Origin: JAWXBM01 sp034440115
GTDB lineage: Bacteria > Pseudomonadota > Gammaproteobacteria > Xanthomonadales > SZUA-36
Direction: 5' to 3'
Length of the DNA: 15,285 bases
Assembly: GCA_034440115.1 (NCBI GenBank)
Contig: JAWXBM010000116.1
Coordinates: forward strand, 1-15,285
Positions 5,536-13,456 of this stretch are shown here, in pieces. The position numbers were made by a program, and so were the translations under genes. Under the pieces are notes generated by a model, which was given only the letters and a program-made list of their open reading frames with translations, did no database searches and was not told the DNA's origin. Numbering within the stretch: the first letter of the stretch is position 1; each line of letters opens with the position of its first letter.

Positions 5536-8115
5536 CTAAGCCGAAGCAAAGCTGAACTTCTCCCCGTCCACATCGACCTTGATCGTATCGCCCTGATCGA
5601 ACTCACCGGCCAGAATCTTCTGTGCCAGTGGGTTTTCGATCTGCTGCTGGATGGCACGCTTCAAAGGCCGCGCACCATAAACAGGATCAAAACCGGCTGC
5701 ACCCAAGAGGCTCAAAGCCGCTGGTGTCACATCCAAACTATAGCCATGCGACTCCAGCCTTCCGGCCAATTGCTTCAGCTGTATGGCAGCAATCTGGCGG
5801 ATTTCATCTTCATCCAATGGATGGAACACGACGATCTCGTCTACCCGGTTGATGAACTCAAGGCGAAAATGCTGCCCCACCACTTCCATCACAGACGACT
5901 TCATTGCCTCGTAATCCTCACCTGCATTGGCCAGGTCCTGAATACGACTGGAACCCAGATTGGAGGTCATGACAATGAGGGTGTTGCGGAAATCGACCGT
6001 GCGACCCTGGCCATCCGTCAGGCGGCCATCATCCAGCACCTGCAACAGGATGTTGAATACATCCGGATGGGCTTTTTCAATTTCATCCAGCAGGATCACC
6101 GAGTACGGCCGGCGACGCACGGCTTCGGTAATGTAGCCGCCTTCCTCGTAGCCCACATAGCCTGGAGGAGCGCCGATCAAACGTGCAACCGAATGCTTCT
6201 CCATAAATTCGGACATATCCAAACGCACCATGGCTTCTTCGGTATCAAACATGAAATTAGCCAGGGCCTTGGTGAGCTCGGTCTTGCCCACACCCGTTGG
6301 TCCAAGAAACATAAAGGAACCCATGGGGCGCTTGGGGTCAGACAAGCCGGCACGGGAACGGCGTATGGCATCGGACACGGCCGATACAGCCTCTTCCTGG
6401 CCAATTACGCGCTGATGCAGGAAGGTTTCCATGCGCAGCAACTTGTCGCGTTCACCTTCGAGCATGCGCGATACTGGAATACCGGTCCAGCGTGAAACCA
6501 CTTCAGCGATTTCATCCTCGGTTACCTTGTTGCGCAACAACTGAAAGCTGGCCTGTTCACCCTGCTCGGCCGCTGCGAGTTGTTTTTCCAATTCAGGCAA
6601 GCGACCATACTGAATCTCAGACATGCGCGCCAGATCCTGCGCACGCCCGGCCATTTCCAGCTCAGTGCGGGCGCGTTCGATTTCTTCCTTGATATGCGAA
6701 GTGCCCTGTACTGCAGATTTCTCAGCCTTCCATATTTCTTCCAGGTCGGAGAACTCACGCTCCAGCTCGTCGATATCCGCCTCGAGGACTTCCAACCTCT
6801 GTTTTGAAGCGTCATCCGTTTCTTTCTTCAGCGCTACACGCTGGATTTTCTGCTGGATCAAACGACGTTCCAGACGGTCCAGAGACTCTGGCTTGGAATC
6901 GATTTCCATACGGATACGCGAAGCGGCTTCGTCCATCAAGTCGATAGCCTTGTCGGGCAACTGGCGATCACTGATGTAACGGTGTGACAAGGTAGCGGCA
7001 GCCACCAAGGCCGGGTCCGTTATTTCCACACCGTGATGGACTTCGTAGCGCTCCTTCAAGCCACGCAATATCGCGATGGTGTCTTCCACCGAAGGCTCGC
7101 CTACGAATACTTTCTGGAAACGCCGCTCCAATGCCGCGTCTTTTTCCACGTATTTGCGATACTCGTCCAGCGTGGTGGCACCAATGCAGTGCAGCTCTCC
7201 ACGAGCCAAAGCAGGCTTGAGCATATTTCCTGCATCCAAGGAGCCTTCGGCCTTGCCTGCACCGACCATGGTGTGCAATTCGTCAATGAACAGGACAACA
7301 TTGCCTTCCTGCTTGGCCAGGTCATTCAGCACGGCTTTGAGGCGTTCTTCAAACTCACCACGGAACTTGGCACCTGCCAGCAAGGAACCCATATCCAACG
7401 ACAGCACGCGCTTGCCACGCATCCCTTCGGGCACCTCACCATTGACGATGCGTTGCGCCAGACCTTCGACAATGGCCGTCTTACCAACACCCGGCTCGCC
7501 GATCAGTACCGGGTTGTTCTTGGTGCGACGCTGCAATACCTGGATGCAACGGCGTATTTCCTCATCGCGACCAATCACCGGGTCCAGCTTGGTCTGCTCG
7601 GCCCGTTCGGTCATGTCGATGGTGTACTTTTCCAGTGCCTGGCGATTTTCCTCGGCATTCTGATCGGTGACCTGCTCACCGCCGCGCATCTCGTCTATGG
7701 CTTTCTCAATGGCGTCCTTGTTGGCACCGGCCTGTACCAGTATGTCTGCCAATGCGCCTTTAACTTCCAATGCCGCCAACGGAAACAATTCTGATGAGAT
7801 GTACTGATCACCCCATTTCTGAGCCATCTTGTCGGTTACATTGAGGATTTTGGCCAGGTCGTTAGACAGGCTGATTTCACCGGCAGCGCCGCTCACCTTG
7901 GGTAAACTGTCCAGCTTTTCACCCAGCGCCGAGCGCAATTGGCTGACGCGTGCACCGGCCTTGGTTAACAAGTGACGGGTTGAGCCGCCTTCCTGCTCAA
8001 GCAGCGCCACCATCAGATGAGCGGGCTCAATCAACTGGTTGTCCAAGCCACTGGCCAGGCTCTGTGCATCTGACAGAGCTAACTGGAACTTGCTGGTTAG
8101 TTTGTCCATTCTCAT
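5536..8115 (-). CDS. clpB: ATP-dependent protein disaggregase ClpB
   Basis: ClpB is the Hsp100 AAA+ hexamer that works with DnaK/DnaJ/GrpE to pull apart heat-aggregated proteins in the cytoplasm. Visible in order: the N domain (MRMDKLTSKFQLALSDAQSL), first AAA+ Walker A GEPGVGKT (206-213, Lys212) with Walker B VVLFIDEL, a long Glu/Arg/Lys-rich coiled-coil middle domain (about 400-530), second Walker A GPTGVGKT (Lys611) with VILLDEIEKAH, and a C-terminal domain ending near KFSFASA. I chose the ATG at 8115 over the GTG at 8142. GAGGA sits 7 nt before this ATG, the protein then begins like E. coli ClpB, and both Walker lysines (212 and 611) get exactly the E. coli numbers. Length is 859 aa against 857 in E. 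coli. A sigma-32-like promoter lies upstream. Confidence 0.98.
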   Translation of the reverse strand: MRMDKLTSKFQLALSDAQSLASGLDNQLIEPAHLMVALLEQEGGSTRHLLTKAGARVSQLRSALGEKLDSLPKVSGAAGEISLSNDLAKILNVTDKMAQKWGDQYISSELFPLAALEVKGALADILVQAGANKDAIEKAIDEMRGGEQVTDQNAEENRQALEKYTIDMTERAEQTKLDPVIGRDEEIRRCIQVLQRRTKNNPVLIGEPGVGKTAIVEGLAQRIVNGEVPEGMRGKRVLSLDMGSLLAGAKFRGEFEERLKAVLNDLAKQEGNVVLFIDELHTMVGAGKAEGSLDAGNMLKPALARGELHCIGATTLDEYRKYVEKDAALERRFQKVFVGEPSVEDTIAILRGLKERYEVHHGVEITDPALVAAATLSHRYISDRQLPDKAIDLMDEAASRIRMEIDSKPESLDRLERRLIQQKIQRVALKKETDDASKQRLEVLEADIDELEREFSDLEEIWKAEKSAVQGTSHIKEEIERARTELEMAGRAQDLARMSEIQYGRLPELEKQLAAAEQGEQASFQLLRNKVTEDEIAEVVSRWTGIPVSRMLEGERDKLLRMETFLHQRVIGQEEAVSAVSDAIRRSRAGLSDPKRPMGSFMFLGPTGVGKTELTKALANFMFDTEEAMVRLDMSEFMEKHSVARLIGAPPGYVGYEEGGYITEAVRRRPYSVILLDEIEKAHPDVFNILLQVLDDGRLTDGQGRTVDFRNTLIVMTSNLGSSRIQDLANAGEDYEAMKSSVMEVVGQHFRLEFINRVDEIVVFHPLDEDEIRQIAAIQLKQLAGRLESHGYSLDVTPAALSLLGAAGFDPVYGARPLKRAIQQQIENPLAQKILAGEFDQGDTIKVDVDGEKFSFASA

Positions 8116-8122
8116 GCTGGAA

Positions 8123-8127
8123 TCCTC
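8123..8127 (-). promoter_or_regulatory. Ribosome binding site deciding the clpB start
   Basis: GAGGA on the minus strand, 7 nt before the ATG at 8115. It would lie inside the coding region if the GTG at 8142 were used, so it argues for the shorter protein. Confidence 0.8.
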
Positions 8128-8165
8128 AAATTGCTGGGCCACACATTAGGGCCGATCTACTTACT

Positions 8166-8194
8166 ATTTGAGGGTTTTTGGGCGTGAATTCAAT
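8166..8194 (-). promoter_or_regulatory. Candidate sigma-32 (heat-shock) promoter of clpB
   Basis: On the minus strand ATTGAAT (8194-8188) is followed, after 14 nt, by CCTCAAAT (8173-8166). Against the sigma-32 consensus CTTGAAA-N11-16-CCCCATNT this is 5 of 7 in the -35 and 6 of 7 informative positions in the -10. Transcription would start near 8159, giving a leader of about 44 nt. Heat-shock control of clpB by sigma-32 is well established in proteobacteria. Confidence 0.55.
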
Positions 8195-8238
8195 ACTGGC
8201 AGCGAATCAAATGTTGAGCGCAGCTGCTGTGGGAACGA

Positions 8239-8268
8239 TCCGATCGGTCGCAGAGCGGCCTCCTACAC
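8239..8268 (-). repeat. REP-like element 1 (minus orientation)
   Basis: The minus strand reads GTGTAGGAG (8268-8260) running into a GC hairpin. GGTCGC (8246-8251) and GCGGCC (8255-8260) form a 6-bp stem with one G-U pair and an AGA loop. The TGTAGGAG head plus hairpin matches the Pseudomonas-type REP family. Confidence 0.65.
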
Positions 8269-8286
8269 GACATTAATCGGCGCCCC

Positions 8287-8316
8287 TTGTAGGAGCGCGC
8301 TTGCGCGCGATGATCG
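8287..8316 (+). repeat. REP-like element 2 (plus orientation)
   Basis: TTGTAGGAG (8287-8295) leads into GCGCGC-TT-GCGCGC (8295-8308), a strong GC inverted repeat. This is very close to the canonical Pseudomonas REP (TGTAGGAGCGxGCTTGCxCGCGA). It faces element 1, making an inverted REP pair 19 bp apart. Confidence 0.75.
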
Positions 8317-8340
8317 ACAGCATGGCTGCCATTGTGCAGG

Positions 8341-8364
8341 GATGCCCGAGGCGACCTCCTACAT
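8341..8364 (-). repeat. REP-like element 3, overlapping the dapE stop codon
   Basis: The minus strand reads TGTAGGAG (8363-8356) followed by GTCGCCTCGGGC, the same head as the other two copies with a weaker stem. The TAG inside the head (8361-8359) is the stop codon of dapE, so the element reaches into the end of that gene. Confidence 0.6.
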
Positions 8365-9507
8365 GTTTATTCGCCGCAAAATATCGTAATAAGCCGCAAA
8401 CAATCGATCGAGATCGGCCAAAGGAGTGCTCTCATCGATTTTGTGGATGCTGGTATTGAGCAGGCCCAATTCCACAACTTCCGTGCCCAGAGGAGCCATA
8501 TATCGGCCATCCGAAGTGCCACCAGCCGTGTTCTGATCCGGCTCATTGCCCAGTACGTCCTTACAGGCGGCTATCGTGGCTTCTCGCAAACGGCCCGGCT
8601 GTGAGTAGAACGGCTCACCCATCACTTCCCATTCCAGCTCGTAATTCTCAATTCCATGTTTGCGAAGCATGACTTCAATGCGTTGATGCAGCGCAGCAGA
8701 AGTTGATTCCGGGCAGTTACGGAGGTTGAACTGCAGGATGGCATCGGCTGGGGTGACGTTTCGCGCACCCTGCCCGGCCTTGATCCAGGCGACCTGACAA
8801 CTGGTGGGCGGAAAGGCTTCGTTGCCTTCATCCCACTCGGTATTGACCAACTCGTTCAGGAAGCCCGCCATGCCATGCACCGGGTTATCCAGCAAATGCG
8901 GGAATGCCGTGTGGCCCTGCACACCAATCACCCGCAAGCGGCCATGCAGCGAGCCGCGCCGACCAATGCGCACACTATCACCGAGAGTTTGCTGACTGGA
9001 GGGCTCGCCTACCAGGCAGTAGTCAGGAGCGTAGTTGAACTTTGCCATATCCTCGGCAACCCGAACGATGCCATCAATGGCTACACCCTCTTCATCACTG
9101 GTCAATAACAGGCCCAATTGCCCCTTGATCTGGCCAGGGTTCTGCTGCACGAAGGTTTCCAACGCCAGCACCATGGCCGCTACCGCGCCTTTCATATCTG
9201 CTATACCACGGCCATAAAGCAGACCGTTTTTTACTACAGGCTCAAACGGTGGATGAGTCCACAATTCTTCAGCACCCGGTGGCACCACATCGGTATGCCC
9301 CAGGAACCACAAGGAAGGGCTACCCTGACCATAAGTAAACAGCACGTTGCTGACGTCACCACACAAAAACCAGCGGACCTCAAACCCCAATGGTAGCAGG
9401 CGTTGGGCGATCAGCTTTTGGCAACCGGAATCATCTGGAGTAATGGAAGGCAGGCGAACCAGTTGGCAAGCAAGATCAGCCACATGTGTCAATTGATCCG
9501 TGCTCAC
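8359..9507 (-). CDS. dapE: Succinyl-diaminopimelate desuccinylase
   Basis: DapE removes succinate from N-succinyl-LL-2,6-diaminopimelate, giving LL-diaminopimelate for lysine and peptidoglycan. The 382-aa M20-family dizinc hydrolase shows every expected ligand: His71 (GHTDVVP), bridging Asp104 (ADMKG), Glu139-Glu140 (SDEEG, catalytic base and ligand), Glu168 (VGEPSS) and His355 (NTSIHKIDE). It also has the dimerisation-domain motif VQGHTAFPHL and TAGGTSDGR. E. coli DapE is 375 aa. The start is a GTG whose bases form a GTGA overlap with the stop of the yffB-like gene, implying coupling; there is no independent strong Shine-Dalgarno sequence. The TAG stop lies within a REP-like sequence, and the last residues (ILRRINM) may have been reshaped by it. 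It is the last gene of the map-glnD-dapD-yffB-dapE unit. Confidence 0.97.
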   Translation of the reverse strand: MSTDQLTHVADLACQLVRLPSITPDDSGCQKLIAQRLLPLGFEVRWFLCGDVSNVLFTYGQGSPSLWFLGHTDVVPPGAEELWTHPPFEPVVKNGLLYGRGIADMKGAVAAMVLALETFVQQNPGQIKGQLGLLLTSDEEGVAIDGIVRVAEDMAKFNYAPDYCLVGEPSSQQTLGDSVRIGRRGSLHGRLRVIGVQGHTAFPHLLDNPVHGMAGFLNELVNTEWDEGNEAFPPTSCQVAWIKAGQGARNVTPADAILQFNLRNCPESTSAALHQRIEVMLRKHGIENYELEWEVMGEPFYSQPGRLREATIAACKDVLGNEPDQNTAGGTSDGRYMAPLGTEVVELGLLNTSIHKIDESTPLADLDRLFAAYYDILRRINM

Positions 9508-9872
9508 GACAACAGGTGTTTGCGGTATTCATCGGCAGAAAAACCCAGCAGCAGAACGTGCCCGTGCCGCTCCAGCACCGGGCGCTTGATCAAGGTGGAA
9601 TGCTTGCCCAGGATTTTAAGCGGATTGCTTTCGGACAGTTCTTTTTCCTCCGGGGTCAGCGTTCGCCAGGTGGTAGATCTGCGATTGATCAGCAAGTGTG
9701 CATGAGATGAATCCAGCCAGCACTGCAACCGTTCTTTATCAACCCCTTCAGCACCTATGTCGCGAAACTCATAGCCCACTGCATGCTCTTTCAGCCAGGC
9801 TTGCGCCGTGGCGCAGTTGTCGCAATTTTTCAGGCCGAAAACCAGCAACAGGTCAGAATGTTTAACCGGCAT
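9504..9872 (-). CDS. yffB: ArsC/Spx/YffB family protein
   Basis: This small thioredoxin-fold protein is of the ArsC/Spx superfamily, YffB subgroup. Motifs are VFGLKNCDNCATAQAWL (Cys17 and Cys20), LINRRSTTWRTLTPEE and STLIKRPVLE; the last two are family signatures. The longest frame begins at 9917, inside dapD by 56 nt. I prefer the ATG at 9872, which gives 122 aa (E. coli YffB 118 aa), begins just before the first strand, and overlaps dapD by only 11 nt. A GAG lies about 10 nt upstream. It overlaps dapE by 4 nt (GTGA); E. coli also has yffB next to dapE. Its role is unknown: the family includes arsenate reductases and RNA-polymerase-binding Spx, but YffB proteins are neither by default. The CxxC pair could be redox active. 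The symbol is by similarity and context. Confidence 0.85.
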   Translation of the reverse strand: MPVKHSDLLLVFGLKNCDNCATAQAWLKEHAVGYEFRDIGAEGVDKERLQCWLDSSHAHLLINRRSTTWRTLTPEEKELSESNPLKILGKHSTLIKRPVLERHGHVLLLGFSADEYRKHLLS

Positions 9873-10728
9873 CGCGTAAAATCTCGTTGACACTGGTACG
9901 GGCGCGGGTGGCTTCATCTACACGTTTCACAATCACTGCACAATAAAGTGAATGGCTGCCATCGGCAGCCGGTAATGAGCCAGGCACCACCACCGAACCG
10001 GCAGGCACCCTGCCGCGATGAATCTCGCCCGTAGCGCGATCATAAATCTTGGTGCTTTGACCAATGAATACGCCCATTGAAAGCACACTGCCACGCTCCA
10101 CGATCACACCCTCCACCACTTCGGAACGAGCGCCGATAAAACAGTCATCTTCGATAATGGTTGGCGCAGCTTGGAGCGGCTCCAGCACACCGCCAATGCC
10201 CACGCCGCCGGACAGGTGCACCCGATCGCCGATCTGCGCGCAGGACCCCACTGTGGCCCAGGTATCGACCATGGTGCCAGCGCCCACCCAGGCGCCGATA
10301 TTGACATAGCTGGGCATCAGCACCGCGTCCCGGCCAATAAATGCGCCGCGCCGAACGGTCGCTGGAGGCACAATACGGGCACCGCATTGGCTGATATCGT
10401 CGCCTTTTCCATTGGCCATCTCACCACCCCAGCGCAGCGGAACCTTGTCAAAAAAGCGGGTGAAGCCACCTTCGATCACTTCATTGCGCTGCAAACGAAA
10501 AGACAGCAATACCGCTTTTTTAAGCCACTCATTGACCAGCCACTTTCCAGGTTCATCGCTTGGCTGAGCCACCCTGAGTGTGCCCCGCTCCAGGGCATCC
10601 AGAGATTCTTCCACTGCCGCCCGTAACTCCACCGGCGCGTTCTGCGGCGATAAAGTGGCGCGGTTTTCCCAACCTTCTTCAATCAGATCGCGCGCGTTTT
10701 CCACACCCGGATTGATTGTCATACCCAT
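9862..10728 (-). CDS. dapD: 2,3,4,5-tetrahydropyridine-2,6-dicarboxylate N-succinyltransferase
   Basis: DapD transfers succinate from succinyl-CoA to tetrahydrodipicolinate, opening the succinylase branch of lysine/diaminopimelate synthesis; DapE, two genes on, acts later in the same branch. The 288-aa protein (274 in E. coli) has an alpha-helical N-domain with WLKKAVLLSFRL (68-79) and a left-handed beta-helix of hexapeptide repeats from about 120 to 250. Within the helix are RRGAFIGRDAVLMPSYVNIG, GTMVDTWATVGSCAQIG (151-167), HLSGGVGIGGVLEPLQA (171-187) and ARSEVVEGVIVE. A small insertion (about 99-114) accounts for part of the extra length. The ATG overlaps the glnD TAA by one base, with GGAG 8 nt upstream; a second ATG two codons in is also possible. 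Confidence 0.97.
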   Translation of the reverse strand: MGMTINPGVENARDLIEEGWENRATLSPQNAPVELRAAVEESLDALERGTLRVAQPSDEPGKWLVNEWLKKAVLLSFRLQRNEVIEGGFTRFFDKVPLRWGGEMANGKGDDISQCGARIVPPATVRRGAFIGRDAVLMPSYVNIGAWVGAGTMVDTWATVGSCAQIGDRVHLSGGVGIGGVLEPLQAAPTIIEDDCFIGARSEVVEGVIVERGSVLSMGVFIGQSTKIYDRATGEIHRGRVPAGSVVVPGSLPAADGSHSLYCAVIVKRVDEATRARTSVNEILRDAG

Positions 10729-13454
10729 TAACCTTGCTCCAAATGATTTTTGACTGCTGCGGCCAGTGCTGTTTGCGCCTCAGCACTCAATGCCTGATGC
10801 TCTGCATTGCTGAGCAGAAAAGTATCTTCTACCCGCTCGCCAAAGGTTGCAATTCGGGCGTCATGAACCTGCACTCGCTGCTCTACCATGGCAGCAGCCA
10901 GGCGAGACAGCAGGCCGGGACGGTCATGGCACTGCAACTCCATTACGGTAGCGTTAGTGCCCATAGCCCGTTCAAACTCAACGCGCGGATGTGAAATGAA
11001 ATGCCGGAGCCGACGCGGCAGTGGCCGAAATACTGGTGAGCGCTTACTGCTCACATCCGTGGCAGATTCAAGGCGTTCAACCAGTTCGGCAGCATCGACT
11101 TCTGCCAGGGCATGGCCTTGCTGATCCATCAACTGGAACAAATCAAAGCTGCGACCGTCCTTGGTGGTCAGGATACGTGCCGCCATGACATTGAAGCCCA
11201 TTTCATCCAACACGTTGGTGATGGAGGCAAACAGGCCACCGTAATCGGCCACACAAACCAGCAGTTCCGAAACGCCGTGTGGTTGAACTGCCCTGACGGC
11301 TATTTGCTTTTCCTGGTTTTCGCCCAGAATGACCACCTCGGTACACCACTCGAGCTGATCTATGGTCAGACGCAGAAAGGCATAATCCGGCAATTGTCGC
11401 CAAAGCGTGCGAACCGCGGCTGCTGACCTGTCCTTGCGCAACAAGCGACTGAGTGCGCCCGACCGGGTTTCCTCAATAGCAACCGCGCTTTGCAGCGGAT
11501 TCTCCAGGCCGCGTCGCAACGCAGCACCGGCCAGCAGATACAAATCCCACAACAAGCCGTTTTTCCAGGCATTCCACAGCTTGGGATTGGTGGCGGCAAT
11601 GTCAGCCACCGTCAGCAAGTAAAGATTATCCAGGTAACGCATATTGCCGACGATGGCGGCAAAGGCCTGGATGGTTTCCGGGTCGGACAAATCTTTGCGC
11701 TGAGCAGTTTGCGACATCAACAAGTGCTGCTGTACCAGCCAGGCAATCAAATCGGTGTCAGCCGGATCCAGCTCCAAGCGCTGGCAAAACCCGCGCGCAT
11801 CCACGGCTCCCAGTTCGGAATGATCGCCACCCCTGCCCTTGGCAATGTCATGAAACAGGGCTGCCAGGTAAAGCAGTTCCGGCCGTTCCAGACGTTTGAA
11901 TACCGACTGCACGTGCGGAAAAATCTCGCGGTATTTGCCATAAGCGAAACGGCGCAGATTGCGCACCATGAACAGCGTGTGTTGATCGACGGTATAGACA
12001 TGAAACAGGTCGTATTGCATGCGACCAACAATATTGCCAAAAGCCGGAATGTATTCGGCCAGAAGGCCGTAGCGGTTCATGCGCTGCAACTGGGTATAAA
12101 CCCCCTCGGGCTGCCTGAGCAACTCGAGAAAATGCCTGCTCACTTCCGGGTCGTTGCGAAACTCGTCATCGACCAGGTAGAGATTGTCCCTGACGAGTCG
12201 AATGGTAGCTGCTGTAACGCCACGCAAGTCCTCATGCTTCGCCAGCAGAGTAAACATTTCCATTAATGCAGCCGGGCGACGCAAGAACACATTCTCGTCA
12301 CGGGTTTCCAGGTAGCCGTGACGCACGCAGAATTCACCGTCCAGGTCCTGAACTTTATCGCCATCGGAAGACAACAGCTCTTCCTGGAACAATTGCAACA
12401 AGCGCTCATTCAGGCGTTCCAACTGCATCACGGTGCGGTAGTAGCGCTGCATGAACTGCTCTACTGCAAGATTATTTTCTGCATCGTTGTAGCCAAATTT
12501 TTCCGCCACCTGGCGTTGGTGATCAAACAACAAACGATCTTCTGAGCGGCCCGACAGCAGGTGCAGAGCGAACCGCACCCGCCACAGAAAACGCTGGTCA
12601 TTGACCAGGTCGGTATATTCTGTCTCGGTCAGAAAGCCATGCTCAACCAGGCCATGCAGGGTCTGAGCGCCGAAATGCCGCTTGGCAACCCAGGCAATCA
12701 TCTGAATATCGCGCAGGCCGCCTGGCCCTTCCTTGATATTCGGTTCGAGATTGTAGGCAGTATCGTGATAACGCGCATGGCGTTGCTTCTGCTCCGCAAA
12801 CTTGGCTTCAAAGAAGCTGTCGGCTGGCCACATACGTGCAGGAGCCAGCTCCAGCCGCAGGCTTTGAAACAGATCAGATGGCCCATCCAGCAAACGCGAC
12901 TCCATCATCGTGGTCGCTGTGCTGACATCTTTGCGCGCTTCTTCTGCACACTGGCTGATGGTCCGAACGCTGTGACCCAGGTAAAAACCTGCGTCCCAGA
13001 GCAACTGAATAAAAGACTCCAGCGCCTCCTTCGGCACTTTATCTTCGTTTTCATCGCTCAGCAGAATGAGTAGATCCACATCGGAATGAGGATGCAGTTC
13101 ACCACGCCCAAATCCGCCTACCGCCACAAGACAAATTGAATCCAGGCCGGGGATAAGCTTGTGCCAGGCCAGCAGCAACAATTGTTCTACCACCCAGGCA
13201 CGAGCCCGCACCAGTTGCACTACATCTTCTTTGGCCCAGAATCGTTCAGCCAGTCGCTGATCAGCGCCATTCAATGCCTGGCGAATCTGATCACGCAGCT
13301 CAGCAATTTCCGGCTCTTGCAAGGCCTGCTCCTGCAAGGCCTGCTGCTCATGCGCAGGAAGAAATACAGAACGACAGGCCAGGTCGACAGCCCGCATGGT
13401 GCCTGGATCAAGGCAACCCCGGGAAGCCTGTGGCGCGGACAACCGTTCGTACAT
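10728..13454 (-). CDS. glnD: Bifunctional PII uridylyltransferase / uridylyl-removing enzyme
   Basis: GlnD senses glutamine and adds or removes UMP on PII proteins (GlnB/GlnK), setting glutamine synthetase activity and NtrBC output. The 908-aa protein has the full layout: nucleotidyltransferase domain with GGFGRGELHPHSDVDLL (113-129, catalytic Asp125 and Asp127), a helical linker with EGPGGLRDIQMI, and an HD hydrolase domain with FHDIAKGRGGDHSELGA (His535-Asp536). Two C-terminal ACT domains follow (about 720-780 with DYGGLFASITNVLDEMGFNV, and about 835-900 with RPGLLSRLAAAMVEQRVQVHDARIATFGERVEDTF). E. coli GlnD is 890 aa. The ATG lies 2 nt after the map stop, as expected for coupling; only a weak TGAG lies before it. 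Residues 38-47 are a perfect QALQE duplication. Confidence 0.98.
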   Translation of the reverse strand: MYERLSAPQASRGCLDPGTMRAVDLACRSVFLPAHEQQALQEQALQEPEIAELRDQIRQALNGADQRLAERFWAKEDVVQLVRARAWVVEQLLLLAWHKLIPGLDSICLVAVGGFGRGELHPHSDVDLLILLSDENEDKVPKEALESFIQLLWDAGFYLGHSVRTISQCAEEARKDVSTATTMMESRLLDGPSDLFQSLRLELAPARMWPADSFFEAKFAEQKQRHARYHDTAYNLEPNIKEGPGGLRDIQMIAWVAKRHFGAQTLHGLVEHGFLTETEYTDLVNDQRFLWRVRFALHLLSGRSEDRLLFDHQRQVAEKFGYNDAENNLAVEQFMQRYYRTVMQLERLNERLLQLFQEELLSSDGDKVQDLDGEFCVRHGYLETRDENVFLRRPAALMEMFTLLAKHEDLRGVTAATIRLVRDNLYLVDDEFRNDPEVSRHFLELLRQPEGVYTQLQRMNRYGLLAEYIPAFGNIVGRMQYDLFHVYTVDQHTLFMVRNLRRFAYGKYREIFPHVQSVFKRLERPELLYLAALFHDIAKGRGGDHSELGAVDARGFCQRLELDPADTDLIAWLVQQHLLMSQTAQRKDLSDPETIQAFAAIVGNMRYLDNLYLLTVADIAATNPKLWNAWKNGLLWDLYLLAGAALRRGLENPLQSAVAIEETRSGALSRLLRKDRSAAAVRTLWRQLPDYAFLRLTIDQLEWCTEVVILGENQEKQIAVRAVQPHGVSELLVCVADYGGLFASITNVLDEMGFNVMAARILTTKDGRSFDLFQLMDQQGHALAEVDAAELVERLESATDVSSKRSPVFRPLPRRLRHFISHPRVEFERAMGTNATVMELQCHDRPGLLSRLAAAMVEQRVQVHDARIATFGERVEDTFLLSNAEHQALSAEAQTALAAAVKNHLEQG
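13314..13343 (-). repeat. 15-bp tandem duplication inside glnD
   Basis: CTCTTGCAAGGCCTG (13314-13328) is followed directly by CTCCTGCAAGGCCTG (13329-13343), 14 of 15 bases identical. In frame it encodes QALQE twice (GlnD residues 38-47), in the poorly conserved N-terminal helix before the catalytic domain. Confidence 0.85.
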
Positions 13455-13456
13455 GC

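Noticed and set aside
5476..6495. Open frame of 339 codons on the plus strand over the clpB 3' half
   Set aside because: It overlaps unmistakable ClpB sequence; the product has no family resemblance and is a mirror artefact of biased codon use.
7033..7794. Plus-strand open frame of 253 codons inside clpB
   Set aside because: Shadow of the first AAA+ domain region of ClpB, with no domain of its own.
8116..8142. GTG at 8142 as the clpB start
   Set aside because: It would place the strong GAGGA inside the coding region and add nine residues not aligned with E. coli ClpB. Starting at 8115 gives exact E. coli numbering of Walker lysines 212 and 611.
8168..8389. 73-codon plus-strand frame containing APCRSALARDD
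   Set aside because: This peptide is what a REP element gives when translated, and the frame runs across all three REP-like copies and into dapE; not a real gene.
9873..9917. Upstream start for the YffB-like protein (15 extra residues)
   Set aside because: It would overlap dapD by 56 nt and add a Pro-rich stretch not seen in the family; the ATG at 9872 gives the expected length.
11490..12266. 258-codon plus-strand frame inside glnD
   Set aside because: Antisense shadow of the GlnD HD-domain region; no domain or ribosome site.
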